NCBI GenBank assembly: GCA_963920765.1
Contig: OY987246.1
Span: 3,412,501 to 3,476,500 of the forward strand
DNA: 64,000 bases
Direction: 5' to 3'
Origin: Ulota crispa
Taxonomy: Eukaryota; Streptophyta; Bryopsida; Orthotrichales; Orthotrichaceae
Positions 1 to 12,629 of the stretch are shown here, in pieces. The translations under genes were made by a program, and so were the position numbers. Every line of letters starts with the position of its first letter. Positions within the stretch are counted from its first letter, which is position 1. The notes under the pieces were generated by a model. The model was not told the origin of the DNA. It made no database searches and saw only the letters and a program-made list of their open reading frames with translations.

Positions 1-3000
1 GGTTTTTGTAGCTCTAAAGTAGTGAGCCAGCTAGATCCACTTCCTTTGAATGACCATAAGTTTTGGAGTTTTTTCCCATTTGAGGAGTTTTCTTTCTAGC
101 AAGTATAGCTAGACACGGTCTCATGGGATCAGCCAATTGGTAAAAAAAAAATTGAGAAAAATCACACTAAAGTCCAAAATCCATATTGTGAACTGCTACC
201 TAAATTAACAAATATGAGATCCTCAACGATGGGGATTTCACATAATTATTTACTTGGATTTGAAATCAAATTAACCTTAATCTATTGCTTTATAGTTGGG
301 TATAGAATGACTAATTTGGATTGTGTGAATACTTGTTCAACTTTTTAAAAATTGAGGGAATGTGCCAAAGGTTCCATATTGGAGGTATGCTAAATTTTCT
401 TAGCAAAACGCTTAGGGGTTATGGAAGTATGCTCAAAAACCATCACTTTAAGCGCTGACCTGCCTTTTCATGGGCTTCCAAGACATGAAGGAATTTTGTC
501 TAATTTTCATACAAAGAGAAATGGATGTCAAATGTAACATAATTTTTTTCATATTTTTTGACTCATCATTAAATTGTTAATGATTTTCTTAGGTTTTTTG
601 TAGTAGATACCAAGTTGTGACTCTAGACCTTTCATAAACCATTCCCTTGCAACTTGTAAAGAGATGAGGAGAAACCGACAAGTGTGATTGGCTCTTTCAA
701 TAAAACAAACCTTTTTCTATGACTTGAAGAGGTTCATTCAAGGATCACTTCATATCCATTTTTGAGCTACCTATGGCACACTCTACATGAAAGGGTTGCA
801 TTTAGAGCATACTACCTTAACCCCTTAAGAGCATCTCCACCCCGGCCGCGCGGCCGGGTGCAACAACCCAGCAGGCAGCCGGGTGGAGAACCATCGCAGG
901 GCAGCAGGGTGGCTTACGCAGCCCACCCTGGCCGGAACCTCGGGCTGCTGCCTTGCTCATTTTCTAAACTTCTATCCTCCGAGCTCACGTCCCGCTAACA
1001 CGGGTTGCCAAACAATTGAGTTTCTCGACCGGCATTTCCCCTCCCCACTCGCCAAATGGAAGGAAAATGCCAGTCTGCTTGCCCCCTGGCCACCAACCAA
1101 ACCTCCCGGCCTAGCGTTAGTGGCGCCGAGTGGGGAGGGCAAACTCTCGTGCCCCGCCTGGCCGAAGTTGCAAAGTTGGGCTAGCGGGAGCAATGGAGAT
1201 AGCATAAAGACGTTGCCTACCAAAAGAGTTTGCTATGTCCATATGAGAATCATTTAGCACTAGAAGGAAATGGCTTTATGACAAATGTCAAAAGTTCTTC
1301 AAAAATCCTAGTTGACTAACATATAGTATGTTTGTGACTTGGGGTGAAATTTATAATTTGAATGGAATTCAAACTTGGGGTGGACACCCTAATGAACAAA
1401 ACAATGTGTCTAGTTATTTTGTTTGCTTTAATTTGGTGGGAAATTGCCTTGTCATCATTGATTATGTTTGTCCAGTGGAAGGTTTCACTATAGGAACTAG
1501 CTAGACGTCCAATGGAGATAAGGTGAAAAAATACTAAAATAGCAAGAGAGGGAGATTTTGTCCATTGGTCAAGATTTAGAATCACCTTGGGAGGTGACCC
1601 CAAATCTTTTTCATTAGACAAAAGACTCCCTCTCACTTGATGTCAAGTGGGAACAAAACTATAGCTCCACTAGATGTCTAGTTTCTAGTGTAAAGCCCTC
1701 CTTTAGACGAACAAAATCAATGATGACATGGCAAGTTTCCCACCAAATGAAGGTGGAAAAAACACTACACAAAACATTTTGTCCACTAGGATGTCCACTT
1801 TAGGTCTACACAAGAGAGCATATACAAAACAATAACATCCTTAAGGGATAAAAAATGTAGACACCACTTAAGAGATACTATAAGGTGGATTTTATATGTT
1901 TCAAACTTAAAAAGTAAAAATGTACAGATATGGTAAGGTTTTTTGTTTGGATCAACATAAATGTTGTAAGTTCTCTTTTTATTCGTTGCAATAGGAATGT
2001 AAATACTCTAGGGTGGATTTAAATGCCTGGTAAAAAAAATACTTAAGGTTCAATAAAGTATCATTGTCTCTTACACGGGTACCTCAGATTTTCAAAAAGC
2101 AACCTCTAGAGAAGAAATGCTACATCTAGGTCAAAGGAAGAGACCTTATGTTGACAAATTTTACTTTTGCTGGAATTGTGGGTACTTATTTCTTTTTTAG
2201 CAAAATATTGTCAAATTTCGCAATTTTTTTGAATATGCCTATGAGCTGAAAGGAATTTCATGGAAAAAATTAAAGCAGTTTATCCAATAGTAACACAAGG
2301 TGCTTCTACATGATGGCATCCAATCCAAATTAAAGAAAGTAGGTAGTTTGTCAAAAGCAACCAAAAAGTTCACATATATGATGTATTAATAAATATTAAA
2401 GTAGGTAATGACACAACAGTATATATGTATTGCTGGACTCCAAACAAATATTGTTGACAATAAAAAAAATCATTCTAACTACCAAGTAACAAATGCGTTT
2501 TGCCAAAATTGTTAGAATTGATGCCTTCACTAACTTTTTGGAGCCTTCTTAATTAATAAACATAGTAAATTAAAAAATAAGTGGTTGATGTTAAGGAAGC
2601 TTGAGTATAATTGTACTAGAAAAGTGAGATTGTGCTACAAAATTAAAGCCTCTTGTATCATAGTAGTTTTTTCTTTGTAAAAGATGTCATCAAAGTGACT
2701 TTGGTATAGATATGGAATTGGAAAATAACTCAATAATAGTAAAGATTGTCAACAAGGGCATAGCTTGTTTGTAAAAATAATATTTTATCAAATTGAGTTC
2801 AAGGATATCTACGCTTTGCAAATACTCATCTAGTGCAAGTTAAACATTAATTCTACATAAATTCATATCGATAAATTACTGGTTTTGCCAATATTAGATA
2901 ATTATGACAATATCTTTCCATTAGAGTTTAAGTGTCTTGGGTGAACAATATAATTGCAACTAGGAATAATGCACTAAGATTTATTTAAATTGTGTTAAAT

Positions 3001-4782
3001 TGATTTTGAGACTGGTCATTATTAGACATTTTGCCCATGTTATTTATAGCAAGGAATCTTTTTTCTTTAGTTAGTTTTGCTATAAAAGGGTGGAGATTGT
3101 ATAGGTAATTCTTGCTTTAACTGATTCCAAAAGCATTCAACATGAACTCCAGTGATAAAAGCAACTTCATGTTTATATTATGAAAGTTTATTCTTTGAGT
3201 TCCTATTGGAACTTGCATACTTGACCCTCCATATCTAAAAACTCATACAATTGTTGAGCTTTAGGATTCAAAATTTGTATCAAGTAGGTAGATTCATTTT
3301 TTTTAGAATTGTTGTTAATCAAAACCATACATTTGTAATAATTGTACAATAGTGAAAACAAAGATCAAATGAATGTATAGTGCCCTCCAACACGTTCTCA
3401 AGCTTTTTGAACTTAGCTAGCCATTATTTCAACTTTGAAAATGACAATTTCCATAACCCCATTACTATTTTGTTTGTTAATATGATTTGTAAACATGTGG
3501 CTTGAGATTGCTAGCATATGGCCTTGTGGAATTTTATTGATTTTGAAGTGTTCAATTGCTGTTTTTCACCAATGATTGTTGTTTAGCTAAGTTTCAAAAA
3601 ACTCAAAAACTTATTGGAGGGAATTATACAACATTCTATTCCATAACCATTTGGTATTCTCTTGAAGGCTAGAGATGATAAGTATGTAGTTTCAAAATGT
3701 TTGAAACCCATGTCTTCACTCCAAAATACAATTCAAAGCATTTTTGAATGATCTTATAAACCAATTCCTAATTTTTGACTTAAGAATACAAGTAGGAGCT
3801 TAAACTCCATATTGAGCGCACAAAAGACAAAAATAAAATATTCAGAAATATTTATCAATAACTTCATTTTGATAAAAAAAGAAAATTAATCCTTCTTTTG
3901 AGTTTGCAATATGTCATTTCCATATTGACTGCAACACATCAATAGTTTGTTAGATTTGTATAGAATTCTTTCTAATTCAAATTTGCAAATTTTCTATATT
4001 TCTTAATGGTCATATTTTATTAGATATTATAGTACATCAAGTTGTTTGTATGTGAGATTGAAGTATGAGGGAGACAATTGCTTCAAGGATTGTAGTTGTG
4101 GGGTAGTTTTGGGTTAGATACATAGAAGCTTGGAAATGTTAGCTAGTGCTATATGTAAGTTTGGAAATCATTAATTAAATTACAATTCCAAAAAGAGTTT
4201 GAATTAAATAGTGTCTAAGGAAAAAGTGACCCAAACTTGCCTTTGATTATATTCCTCTAACTGTAGTGATTTATTTGTTAGTATAATTTAATTGCTTTGT
4301 ATATTCTTCCTTGAGATCAAGTTTTCTAAAACAACTTTCAACCCTATGATTTTACATATAACCTAAAGTTTGGTTATTACAAAAACAAAAAATGTTTCAA
4401 TTTACAACATTTGAAGTTATGCTTGTTCATTAGTAAAATATAAATTCTCATGAAATTTAGCTATATCAACTAGATCCTCTAATCAAAATGATTTCTTCTA
4501 ATGAATATCTTCTAATGTAGGTAGGCCTATATTTCAAGAAGACATTGATGCACAGAAATACACTTATATTATTAGTATTACATGAATAAGTAATAAAATT
4601 TCAAAGATTTAAACATAGAGAGAATGGAAGACAATCAAGTTTTAATATGCTGCACAATGAAATACTTATCAAACTATAATCACACTTCATAGTATGTATT
4701 TCACTTGTAACATGCTCTAAGCCAATTGATAACAAAAATCTATAATGGGTAGTACTTTGCATTCCGCCCTAACTTTAAATTA
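1..4782. other. AT-rich intergenic DNA with one GC-rich island
   Basis: I see no convincing gene here. Open frames are short and unlike known proteins. The only compositional oddity is a GC-rich island at about 835-1215, bounded by AGCATCTCCACC on the left and an approximate inverted match (GGAGATAGCA) on the right, which suggests a small mobile element. The remainder is low-complexity AT-rich sequence. Confidence 0.6.
835..1215. repeat. GC-rich island, possible small mobile element
   Basis: The sequence switches sharply from AT-rich to GC-rich and back. It contains an internal inverted match (CCCTCCCCACTCG near 1039 and CGAGTGGGGAGGG near 1128) and imperfect terminal inverted ends built on AGAGCATCTCC. 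Ends starting AGAGCATCT recur near 50868, 55006 and 55325. The open frames in it resemble nothing I recognise and overlap one another, so I do not call a gene. Confidence 0.4.
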
Positions 4783-4901
4783 TATGTTAGAAAAGTTTAG
4801 AGCCTAGTTATTAATATACTGTAATTTTGGGAGTAGAAAAATTGTATGTTAGAAAAGTTTAGAGCCTAGTTATTAATATACTGTAATTTTGGGAGTAGAA
4901 A
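4783..4901. repeat. Two-copy 62-bp tandem duplication
   Basis: A unit beginning TATGTTAGAAAAGTTTAGAG and ending GGGAGTAGAAA occurs at 4783 and again at 4845. The copies are essentially identical, so the duplication is recent. No coding role is visible. Confidence 0.9.
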
Positions 4902-5890
4902 TGACGCTTAGATGCCAAATTGAATATCTCTCTCAAAAAAGTTACCCAAGCAGTAAAAAAGCCGAATTTTAAAAAAATTGGCAAACTTCATAACCATTTC
5001 TAATATAAGAAGAAGAGATTTGATTCCTGCTCAATTTGATCACCTACAAGATCTTAGCTCTTGTTTTCAACGCGACAGAATTCACCCAACCCATACTAAA
5101 AGCTCGTGAACACTCTGGATTGAGGATCACAACCACCAGATTGTTACTGCAATCTAAACGATTTTATGCCAAATTTAATTATAAGTACAAACGCCGCGTG
5201 TAAATGCTCATATAGTAGGGCGTGATCATAAGCGGCTCTCTCTGTGTGCAAAAGCGAATACAAGAAGGCAAGATGACTCAAAACACCTTAATATCAAAAC
5301 CACAGATGGAGGATACTGTAACAAACTGAATACAAACCACGACCAGCAACACTATTTTAGATAATTACCAAAAGGTCCCAGACGGCAGGCAGAGTATAAT
5401 CAGAATGTGATATCTGTAAAAAGGGCATCACAACAACAACAATAAGTGTAGTATAATCTTTGCAACAAAAAAAATAATCTACAGCAGGAAAGACAGTCAC
5501 GAAAAAAATGTCTCCATAAATATAGAATTCGTCAACGTAAAACCATTCTGAAGTAATGAACCAAAATAATCCACCTCTGCCTATGACTTTCCAGACTGCT
5601 CCCTTTCCAGGAAACATTTAAGAGACTCGCACCATTCACATCCGAGTCACTCTTGGTAGCTAGCTCCCGAAATGCCTTCCATAATGTACAAATCATAACC
5701 AACAGAAAGAACCTCCGCCACCAAATCCCCACCCAACTTCCGTTGAAAACAAGTCCGTAGGCAGAACAACTGGCCCCTGACCAACCTAACCACTCCAGAT
5801 AAAAAATTGCCGCACCAACTAACTTCACATCCCAATTGCAAGTTCCAGTCCACTGCTGCTCTCCCGCCACCCTTCAAGGCTCTTTCCTCT
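4902..5890. other. Intergenic; 3' flank of the left HTH gene
   Basis: This AT-rich DNA becomes less AT-rich after about 5560. The left HTH gene is transcribed leftwards into it, so the 5560-5890 part is likely its 3' UTR and downstream flank. It is unrelated to the flank of the right copy. No other gene is supported. Confidence 0.45.
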
Positions 5891-6032
5891 CGTGCAAAAA
5901 TCTCGCAGGCCCGTCTCGCCGCTAAAAATCTGCTCCGCAAAAACACTCCAAGCACGTCTTCCCGCGCGTCCCCACCACCGCTTCGCTCGATGTCCCAGGC
6001 CCGGGGGACCCGAGCCTCTACCGCCACGCGCG

Positions 6033-8342
6033 CTACGCCTGCTCGCCCCCCAGCCCGCCGCCCATCCCCCCCAGATTCCCCAGAGCGCTCACCGCTCCCC
6101 CCAAATCCCCGCCGCCCATCCCCCTCGCGCCCACGCCTCGCAAACACTCCGACACTTGCCCCAGCGCCCCGATCAGGCTCGCCGCCACCCGCTCGTTCGC
6201 CTCCAGCTGCCGCTCCAGCCGCCGGTCCTTCCGGTCCTCGCTCTCCCTGATCGCCCGCTCCAGACCCGCCATCTCGTCCATGAAATCCGCCCACCTTCAC
6301 CGTCCAACCACCACCACAACCCCTCAGCACACCCGCCCCCGCCATTCACACTCACCACGCCACCCTCACCACGTCACCCTCACCGCGACACTCCCTCCAT
6401 CGCGTCACTCCCTCCCGGGCTCCACTCACACGCCTCCGTCAAGACCACGGCCCATGCGCACAGCCGTCGACGCAGAGCCCAACTCTCTGCACCTCCTCGA
6501 CCACCTCACCACTCTCCAGCCCCCCCAAACCGTGACTCCTACGTTCTCGCCTTCCCAAACGCGACACCCGCGCTCTGCCCTACCAAGACTCCCACCGCCC
6601 CGCCCGCTTGCGCGGGACGTACCTGCCCCCCGGATTCGAGTCGCTCGAAGGGAAGCTGCCGCTGTCCTCGCTGTCGAAGCTCGTCGCACCGCCCCCGTCA
6701 CGATCGTGCTCGTGACCCCCGCGGCTATCCTGGCCTGTCCACACAACACACGCCCACCCTCAGATCAATGCCCCGCCACCACATCCACGTCTCTCCGCAT
6801 CTCACCCCCAAGTTCACTTCTTCCAGCCAGCTAGCCAGCCCGTGCACGCATCCGGCCGGCCCATCCTCCCCTCCGACCCCACGCACCTCCCACCAACCAC
6901 TCGCACCACCCTCCACTCACCCACGCACTCCCACTCCCACCACCGCGCCGCCTGCCCGCCATCGCCTCCCCCGGCCCTAACCCCCCACTACGGAACGGAA
7001 ACCGTCACCTTTCCATGGCTCGTACCCAGCGGGTGCGCTCTCCGCCTGGTTCACCGTCTCCATCGGCCTCGGACCCGCCGGAAGTTGCTGAGGCCCCAGC
7101 TGAGACGACATCTGCGACGCCAGGTGGTTCTGCATCTGCCCCGACATCCCCGCCTGCATCTGGTTCGCCAGCTGCGCGTCCATGTGCGGCTCCTGCTGCA
7201 TCAGCTGTTCCACATCCAAGCACCCGCTTCAGCACAAACTCCCCCCTCAATCCACACCACCCCCAACCCCATGCTCCCGTTCCCCGTTTCCAAGCCCCCG
7301 CCACCCAGCGCCCCGACGCACCTGAAGCACTATGTCCCGAGTGTCCTGAGACTCCATCGCCGACGGCTCGCTCCCCGCAGCCCCGAACAGATCCCGCTTC
7401 GTCCCGTCCTCCTCCTCCCTCCCGATCAAACCATCTGCACCTCCCGCCACAACTCCGTCAGCTCGCCCTCGCCTCCGCTCCGCTCCACTCCACTCCACTC
7501 CACTCACGCCTCCACTCATCGCATGCCATCCAGCCGCCCACCACATCGCCCCACGCCTCTCCCACGGCGTGACGCACCCTAAAACCGCAATCCGGGACGA
7601 ATGAAAACGTCTCGGCACCACGCCACCGTCGCCGCGCACACGGACACGGTCCCCCCGAACACCCGACTGCAACGCCGGATGCTCGGTCCAACACGCGCAA
7701 CCCTCCCCGTGACGACTCTCGGCCACGCCCTCGACCCCAGGCGACAGTTTCCACACACAGACTTTCGACTCCGAACCACCGCGAACGCACGCGTGCAGAC
7801 CCTCAACCGCCGGCACACAAGGCGCGACCGAGACGCGCGCGTCACTCACCCAGCAGTGCCCGCCCCCTCGGCGTGTCGTTCCTCTTCTTGCCCTTCAGCG
7901 AGTGCGCCGCCTCGATCATGACGGTCGGGTGGCGCTTCCGGAACCAGTCCATCCAGCTCTTCCCGGGCACGCCGTTCCGGAACGGCGTCTCCCGCCCCTG
8001 GCACACGTCCGCCACCTTCCGCCGCAGCATGTAGAACGTGATGGAGTGCCCGTTGCGCTGCATGTCCAGGCACCAGTCCACCATGGAGTCCTCCTCCTCC
8101 TTCGACAGCACCGTGCGCGGCCCCTTCTTCTTCGACGACGTCTTCCCCGTCAGCCAGTCGCGGATGGACGACTCCGGGATGCCGTACTTCTCCCCGATCT
8201 TGCCGATGGACGACGTCCCCTTCTTCACCTCCTTGATCGCCTCCTTCATGCTCTCCTCCGTCCAGTTGCCGCGCTGCTGCATCCGCCGAATGCTCCCGCG
8301 TTTCGCCTGCGCCAGGCTGTTGCCCAGGCTGTTGTCGCGCAT
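6033..8342 (-). CDS. Psq/CENP-B-type HTH DNA-binding protein, left copy
   Basis: Spliced gene of 391 codons. My exons are 7850-8342, 7322-7434, 7009-7204, 6623-6734 and 6033-6294, all joined in frame by GT-AG introns. Residues about 26-68 form a psq/CENP-B N-terminal helix-turn-helix (GNWTEESMKEAIKEV then KYGIPESSIRDWL). Residues about 78-140 look like the second, Tc5/CENP-B-type HTH, ending WMDWFRKRHP. An acidic stretch follows, then a Met/Gln-rich stretch (LANQMQAGMSGQMQNHL), an Asp/Ser-rich stretch, a charged helix (RKDRRLERQLEANERV) and a Gly/Met tail. No DDE transposase domain follows, so it is more likely a domesticated pogo-like DNA-binding protein than a transposase. Start chosen: the ATG before RDNSLGN; the frame stays open upstream but is low complexity. 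It differs from the right copy by one residue (MDEM against MDGM). Target and role are unknown. Confidence 0.68.
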
Positions 8343-9371
8343 GTCCTTCCCCTCGCCGCTCTCGGCTGGCTGCGTCCCGCCCCACGCGCCCACTGCATCC
8401 CCGGACAGCCCACCCTCAGCCCGTCGAACTCGATCGCCGCGACGGACGCGACACGACGCCCCGACCTCCCTAAACCTAAAAGACCAACTAACGGCACGCG
8501 ATGCAATCGACGCACGCACGCGCAGACAAACAGACAGAGACAGAGACAGAGAGGGGAGGGGCAGCTGCACCGACCGGCAAAATCCCGTCCCTCGGCGTCG
8601 CCCTCCTCTTCAATCATCCCGCCCCTGATTCAACCCGCCCCACAAAGCCCCGTCAGACTCCCAGCCGGTTCCCCCTCTCCAATGCCGCGCGCTCCGCCCC
8701 GCTCCATCCCGTCCCCGCGCCCTCCGCGCCCTCCGCGCCCACGGAAGGCCGCCGCGCGCAATCCAGCGCACAATTCCGCCCCCGAATTCCCACCCGGGTC
8801 CCAAAGCGAAACGGAAAGAAAATTTTCCAAAAAAAAAGACCTGTGATAGCGAGGCGTCACGACGTACCGCGACTCGGCAGGCAAGCTGGGCGGGTCCGGC
8901 CCGGGCACTCCGATCTGCCCGCCTCGGACAGCGTCCCGGCAATCAGAGCCGAGCTCGAGGAGCGAGCAGGCCTGGCGATGGCGATGGCGATGGCGACGGC
9001 GCTGCAGGGAGGTGTGGAAACCCCAGGGGCCGGGCCGGGCCGCACCGACGCGAAGACAAAGTTGCCGAAATTCGGCGACGCCGAAGCGACCGCAAAATCT
9101 CGTACCGACTGGAGATTCCTCAGAGCAGCATTCGAAACGAGACGGGCTTGCGCGCGCGACGGCCGTGAGCAGGAGCGTAAGGCCGCGGAGGCGAAATTTT
9201 GGCACGACTTGCGCTCGTCGGCTCACCGCTGCGAGAACCCTTTACCGTCCCTCCTCCCTCCTTGCACCGTGCCTGTGGAAGACGACGTCGAGCTTGGGCC
9301 TCGCCGCTTTTGTCCTGCCGTGCCGTGCCGCGTCCGGCCGCTGCCGCGCCTCGTTCTTGTCACTGTGGACC
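8343..9371 (-). promoter_or_regulatory. GC-rich upstream region of the left HTH gene
   Basis: About 1 kb of CpG-rich DNA lies upstream of the chosen start codon and is duplicated exactly in the other arm. It contains a short GACAGA-type repeat near 8530-8555 and a GGCGAT hexamer run near 8976-9000. It probably holds the 5' UTR and promoter. No motif allows a transcription start to be placed. The long open frames here are a product of GC richness. Confidence 0.4.
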
Positions 9372-9393
9372 GGGAGGGCATTTGTTGACGTTA

Positions 9394-10978
9394 CAGTGAC
9401 GAACAAAACTGAATACTATTTTCAAGAAGTGAATTTCAAAATACAATTACAAACAATGTACATAACATTTTTTAGAGCTATAAATTGCATTCATAAGTAA
9501 ATTGATTTGTGAACATGTATGCAAAACCATAAGTCAAATCAAAAAGTATATAATTTCTTATAACTTATAATCTACAACTATATACAAGTACTTAATATTG
9601 TTCAACTTATTTCTTAAACTTCAATAATCCGTCCAATAGCCTTTAGCAATTAATACAACAATAATTCTTTGCGGCATGCTTTCATACAATGTCAAGCAAT
9701 CCTCCTAACTAAATCTTGAGAAAATTGTACACACACGCTTCCACAATTCTTCAATTCCTCTTGGAGGCGTAGAAAACTCATTCAATTGCCGTTTCAAAAG
9801 AGCCCAGAAATGCTCTATGGGATTCAAGTCCGGAGATTAAGCAAGCCATTGGAGAAGCTCAAATGGTTATGATTTAAGCCATTCCTGCACCAACTTGCTT
9901 ATGTGTTTTGGATAATTATCCTGCTGAAACACTAAATTGCTTGGATCCATACTATAATGCCAAATTGTAGACCACAAAAAGTTTTCTAAAATAAATTTGT
10001 ACTTATGCTAATCCATAATACCTTCAATACTATATCAAGCTCCAGGTCCAAATGCTGTCATACAACCCCAAATCATGATATGCCCGCCACCGTGTTTCAC
10101 TATTTGACAAAAATGCTGCAGTTGAACATGCTCTCCATTTTTAATCCAACACCAAGACCTACCATCTGAATTGAACCTATTTATCTTCGTCTCATCACTG
10201 AAGATAATACATTTGCAATCATGAATTGTCCAGTTTGCATACCTTTGAGCAAACCTCAAATGTGCCAAAACGTGTCTCCGAGCCAAAAAAGGTTTCTTCT
10301 GTTGCACACGTGCAGCCAACCCTTCACCTCTCAAAGCGCGCCTTACAGTAATGTCAGACACAATTTTACCTATCTCGCTTTGAAATTGTTTTGTTGTCTT
10401 TGACGCAATTCCAAGACAACTTTCAATGAGTAGGATTGCGCAACGTTGCTTCTCTCTCGCATTAAGATGCTTTGGATGCCTTCATTTTAGTTTCTCCACC
10501 TCTCTAGCAATCTCCTTTCGCAATTGAGCCACCCATGATTGACTCATACCAATTGAAACAACTACTTTCTGTATTGGCAGACCGCTCCAAAGTTGAGACA
10601 AAGCAACAGTTCTCTTCATCTCAATTACAGGAGCCATACTTAAACAATAGAAAACCCTCACTATCCCCACAAAGTCCATAGACATAGAATTGCAACACAC
10701 CAACAACCTCTCCAGAACGAGTGCAAACACTCATGGAAACAAATTTTGAAGTGCGACGGATGGCTTTGAACAATACTGAGTTTTAAAACCGTAAGTGGTT
10801 CAAACTCTTGGTTCTAAAGCACTTTATCACTTTTCCACCTTTTGTTTTCACACACATGAGTGGAACAAGTTATTCTCACACTTTTATCATTCACTTTAAC
10901 AATTCACGTTATCAAGTGCCACATAATTCTAGTTAAACTTGAGTTCTCTATTTAAATACTCGGTTTTGTTCGTCACTA
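9394..10978 (-). mobile_element. Tc1-type DNA transposon, inactivated
   Basis: The element is 1585 bp and flanked by TA (9392-9393 and 10979-10980). The terminal inverted repeats read CAGTGACGAACAAAACTGA on the left and, reverse complemented, TAGTGACGAACAAAACCGA on the right. It contains one transposase frame on the minus strand. Size, TA target and termini fit the Tc1/mariner superfamily. It sits 22 bp from the inner end of the left duplication arm. Confidence 0.93.
9621..10637 (-). pseudogene. Tc1-like DD34E transposase, six nonsense codons
   Basis: A single frame of 339 codons runs from MAPVIEMKRT to TGA without an indel. It matches Tc1 transposases end to end: N-terminal HTH, then TVRRALRGEG, IFSDETK, HGGGHIMIWGCM, FQQDNYPKH and SPDLNPIEHFW. 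The catalytic triad is D148, D240 and E275, and the last two are separated by exactly 34 residues (DD34E). Premature stops lie at codons 52 (10482-10484), 201 (10035-10037), 210 (10008-10010), 257 (9867-9869), 267 (9837-9839) and 311 (9705-9707). The protein cannot be made, so the copy is dead although every catalytic residue survives. Confidence 0.93.
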
Positions 10979-12629
10979 TAGCACTCCTATCATACAAGAT
11001 ATCTTTTAATGAAGAGTGGACCCCTCTTACTTGCTCTAATGGCTCCAAAACATGAACATTTGCTCCATCCAAGCACTTCACAAATTTCTAAAAAAACATT
11101 GCCTTTTACATCTTCAAGGCCATGACCCCTAAGGAGCCTTCAAAGACACTCATAAAATTCATCTTAATAACTTTAGCTTCAGTGAAGGCAAAGTCATGTA
11201 ACCTTCCGGTTTAGCCTCCATGGATGATAAAAAGAAGGTTGTAACAAAGGTAAACCATCCTTAATATAAAAAAATATTGACAAGCAAACATATAGTAGAT
11301 GATTATTTTAAACCTGCACCACGCAGGTGAATGATAAAGAATAGTCGTCCATTACATGAATACCCTATTTTGTCAAAAGTCTCTTGACGGCCATAAGACT
11401 CCATTACTAACCAATGTCATCCGGACAAATACAAGACAAAATTGACGACCAAAATTGTTGAGCTTTAACAAGTATCCGGGTCATATAGTCAATACCTTAA
11501 ATTTCAAGATTCAAAATTACTCAGAGTTATGGCAACTTCTCTTTTTCAAAATTGCTTATATCGTTTTGGTTGATAATGTAGAAAAAGTCAGCTCCATTAT
11601 CCGAGAAATGTTTGAGTTTGATAGATTGATTTCCTTTAATCCCCATATTGATTAGATTAATCAATAAACTCTTTTGGTTAAATCTCTACTTCATTCTATC
11701 ACTTGTTTTTATGGTGAATTTTAATTGGTTTTTCAGCTGATGTTCATAAATTGCAACTCAATTTTTCTAAGTTCAACCAGTTAGCCTTAACCCTTATACG
11801 GCATGACCTCAAAATACGTATCCATATTTGGTCAAAGATGGATCAAAGCAACAACACAATACATCAAACATCCAAGAAGAATGTCAAATTTCAATTGTGC
11901 GGTTTTAGAAAATTTCAAATTGTTCAAGAAATGCTTATATTATTTCTCTATACAATAGTAGTATAATTGTAGTATTTGAAAATTTATTGAAACGGTGCTA
12001 TCATTTCATTTCTAAAATTTGTTGTCCTACATTTAAGGCCAATTCTTGATTGTTTTCACCAAATGAATTGCATTTTCTATAGCATTTATCAAGTTTCTTG
12101 TAGATTTTTTTTGGGTAGCAAATAAAGTGCAATTTCTGACCCTTTTTGTCCACTTAGCTACACCTTGTGATTGCTATTTTTATCCATTTGGTATGAAACT
12201 AGTCTCATTGAAAAGGTGGAAAACCTTGCTTTCTAGAAATATAAGGCTCTTCTCAAATAAAGCTTGTATGAAATAGTAAGATCCAAAACCACACAAGCAC
12301 AAAAACTAGATATTTTCTACCTACAACTCACTCAATCATTATAATGTTTCACCTCCAATGGTAGATCTAGTTGAAATTTTGACACTTTATAAAACACAAG
12401 GTGTACTTCTTGTTTGTACAATTGGATTTTTGAAATCAAGTCCATGTGTGATCCAACCGCACATCCAAGTTTACTACCTTGATTTCTGTTGAATTCTGTG
12501 AAAATGTGTGTGGTATTTAAAGGGTTAACCTAAGCACTGGTTCTTGCTGGATCTTGGTCTGCTCAAATCCAATCAACTTCCGCTTTGTTGGCAAGGTTAC
12601 CTCTCAAGGCAATTATGCTTTATACAAAA
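10979..12629. other. AT-rich spacer without a supported gene
   Basis: Apart from the flanking TA of the Tc1 element, I see no recognisable gene or repeat structure. The short open frames (for example 11455-11655 and 11751-11966) have no recognisable domain. The same sequence recurs after the gap at 14644-16294. Confidence 0.55.

Larger units (their letters stand above)
5891..9371 (+). repeat. Left arm of a 3.48-kb inverted duplication
   Basis: This segment is the reverse complement of 16838-20318. Any position x here corresponds to 26209 minus x in the other arm, with no indel from 9371 down to the last 40 bases or so at the outer edge. I saw one internal substitution (6274 T against 19935 G). 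The arm is strongly GC-rich while both flanks are AT-rich. It carries one complete five-exon gene plus about 1 kb of upstream DNA. A real inverted duplication, a homogenised palindrome or a fold-back assembly artefact would all give this picture. Confidence 0.95.

Noticed and set aside
5807..9500. Many long open frames on both strands of the left arm (for example 5892-6980 +, 7902-8846 +, 8501-9388 +)
   Set aside because: GC-rich DNA lacks stop codons. These frames read as Pro/Arg/Ser/His low complexity, and are antisense or out of frame to the spliced HTH gene.
11787..12528. Possible TTAA-bounded element in the spacer (TTAACCCTTATACGG and AAAGGGTTAA)
   Set aside because: Beyond the CCCTT next to TTAA the two ends do not match, and I see no related copy.
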